Below are positions 5,514 to 5,897 of a stretch of 5,897 nucleotides of DNA, piece after piece. Within the stretch, counting starts at the first letter, position 1, and each line of letters begins with the position of its first letter. The position numbers and the translations under genes are program-made. The notes below the pieces were generated by a model. That model searched no databases, was not told where the DNA came from, and was given only the letters and a program-made list of their open reading frames with translations. Source of the DNA: CAZXBB01 sp964638815 (GTDB taxonomy: Bacteria > Planctomycetota > Phycisphaerae > Phycisphaerales > SM1A02); contig CAZXBB010000399.1 of assembly GCA_964638815.1 (NCBI GenBank), positions 1-5,897 on the forward strand. The letters are read 5' to 3'.

Positions 5514-5541
5514 GCAGGCCTGGAAAAGTAGGCCTGGTCAA
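5514..5541 (+). repeat. Imperfect 14-bp tandem duplication in the 3' UTR
   Basis: GCAGGCCTGGAAAA (5514-5527) is followed directly by GTAGGCCTGGTCAA (5528-5541), identical at 11 of 14 positions and sharing AGGCCTGG. It lies just before the terminator. No function is suggested by the sequence; slippage is the simplest origin. Confidence 0.6.
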
Positions 5542-5550
5542 GCAAGTAAC

Positions 5551-5584
5551 GCCGCTGCCGGTCACCCGGCAGCGGCTTTTTTTT
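5551..5584 (+). terminator. Rho-independent terminator
   Basis: GCCGCTGCCGG (5551-5561) pairs perfectly with CCGGCAGCGGC (5566-5576) as an 11-bp GC-rich stem with a TCAC loop, followed at once by eight T (5577-5584). This is a textbook intrinsic terminator for the secreted-protein gene ending at 5423 and isolates it from the paralogue at 5758. Confidence 0.95.
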
Positions 5585-5708
5585 ATTCCGGCGTCTCGAC
5601 GCCCTCCGGCGGATCGCGAAGGACCAATCACCCCGGGTTGACCCCCCTGGCGCCGCCGGCTCGCTGGGCAGCTCGAGAAGCTGTCGGCGGACCGGCCCGG
5701 GATTTTCC

Positions 5709-5737
5709 TTGACAGTCGAGCCCTCGCGGCGAGACTG
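5709..5737 (+). promoter_or_regulatory. Candidate promoter of the second secreted-protein gene
   Basis: A perfect TTGACA (5709-5714) lies 43 bp before the ATG at 5758. At 17 bp spacing the -10 would be AGACTG (5732-5737), which matches TATAAT poorly; shifting by 1 bp (GAGACT) is slightly better. A small CTCG-CGG-CGAG palindrome (5723-5733) fills the spacer. A weak -10 would suit an activated promoter or an alternative sigma factor, or the true promoter may lie elsewhere. Confidence 0.4.
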
Positions 5738-5757
5738 GCAGCCCGTTGGGGAACGAC

Positions 5758-5897
5758 ATGAAAGTGAAGACATTTGCACTCGCCGGCGTTGCCGGTTCGC
5801 TGCTCGCAGCGGGTGCGGTATCCGCGGGATTCACGGGCCTCAACCTGGTTGAGGATTTCCGTGGCCCCGGCGGTGTCTGGGATGCGAACGGGTACGG
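5758..5897 (+). CDS. Secreted protein, N-terminal fragment, paralogue of the upstream gene
   Basis: The open frame starts at ATG 5758 and runs off the window end after 46 complete codons. It begins MKVKTFALAGVAGSLLAAG with a cleavage site after AVSA at residue 23, so it is a Sec-exported protein. The first 29 residues are identical at 16 positions to the secreted protein at 4743, with the signal peptide ending at the same residue, and both continue to a (S/D)ANGY motif at about 39-46. This supports tandem gene duplication, though part of the similarity is signal-peptide composition. The C-terminal sorting tail, expected by analogy, lies outside the window. Only a weak GGGGA precedes the start by 4 nt. 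Confidence 0.8.
   Translation, partial: MKVKTFALAGVAGSLLAAGAVSAGFTGLNLVEDFRGPGGVWDANGY

Larger units (their letters stand above)
5424..5757. other. Intergenic region between the two secreted-protein genes
   Basis: No gene is seen. The left half is the 3' UTR of the first secreted protein, with a small hairpin (TCTGGC 5479-5484 / GCCAGA 5490-5495), an imperfect 14-bp tandem repeat and the intrinsic terminator. The right half (5585-5708) is the upstream region of the second gene, including a weak two-part fold (CAGCT/AGCTG at 5669-5683 inside CCGCCG/CGGCGG arms at 5653-5658 and 5685-5690) before the TTGACA element. Confidence 0.6.

Noticed and set aside
5653..5690. Nested hairpin as riboswitch for the second secreted protein
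   Set aside because: It lies upstream of the candidate -35, so it is probably not transcribed with the gene, and the stems are short.

Overview
The window looks like chromosomal DNA from a high-GC bacterium of the Planctomycetota, most likely class Phycisphaerae. This rests on very high G+C with GC-rich third codon positions, secreted proteins ending in a planctomycete-style VPAPGALALLGLAGLAG-RRRR tail (a PEP-CTERM variant with PAP in place of PEP), and mostly absent Shine-Dalgarno sequences. The assignment is inference from protein style; no 16S or other marker is present.

Left part (52-2576, minus strand): a cell-wall/division operon read right to left. It contains a 69-aa predicted lipoprotein, then ftsW (SEDS peptidoglycan glycosyltransferase), then murG (lipid II synthase). 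The lipoprotein and ftsW are 39 nt apart. ftsW and murG overlap by 4 nt (GTGA), so they are probably translationally coupled. MurG makes lipid II on the inner membrane face and FtsW polymerises it at the septum, so the pair covers consecutive steps. Just past the murG stop, at the window edge, is a 7-bp tandem repeat (CCCGGAA) whose minus strand is a regular GGG-TTCC G-quadruplex motif.

Middle (2577-4427): a divergent intergenic stretch with a 19-bp interrupted palindrome, then miaB on the plus strand (tRNA ms2i6A37 methylthiotransferase, radical SAM). It is longer than usual because of two insertions. The first carries a 9-nt in-frame repeat encoding Gly-Gly-Asn-like tripeptides, and its DNA is four long G runs separated by 2-3 nt.

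Right part (4428-5897, plus strand): a non-coding stretch with a hairpin, a perfect DnaA-box 9-mer and a palindrome abutting a sigma70-like promoter; a 226-aa secreted protein with an exosortase-type C-terminal tail; a strong intrinsic terminator; and the start of a second, paralogous secreted protein with its own TTGACA element, cut by the window end. The two secreted proteins form a tandem paralogous pair expressed as separate units.

Most of the window is ordinary core-genome content. The points most worth a second look are the G-quadruplex/tripeptide repeat inside miaB, the tandem PAP-tail secreted proteins, the small lipoprotein leading the ftsW-murG operon, and the palindrome next to the promoter. 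No mobile element, CRISPR array, tRNA, rRNA or defence system is visible.
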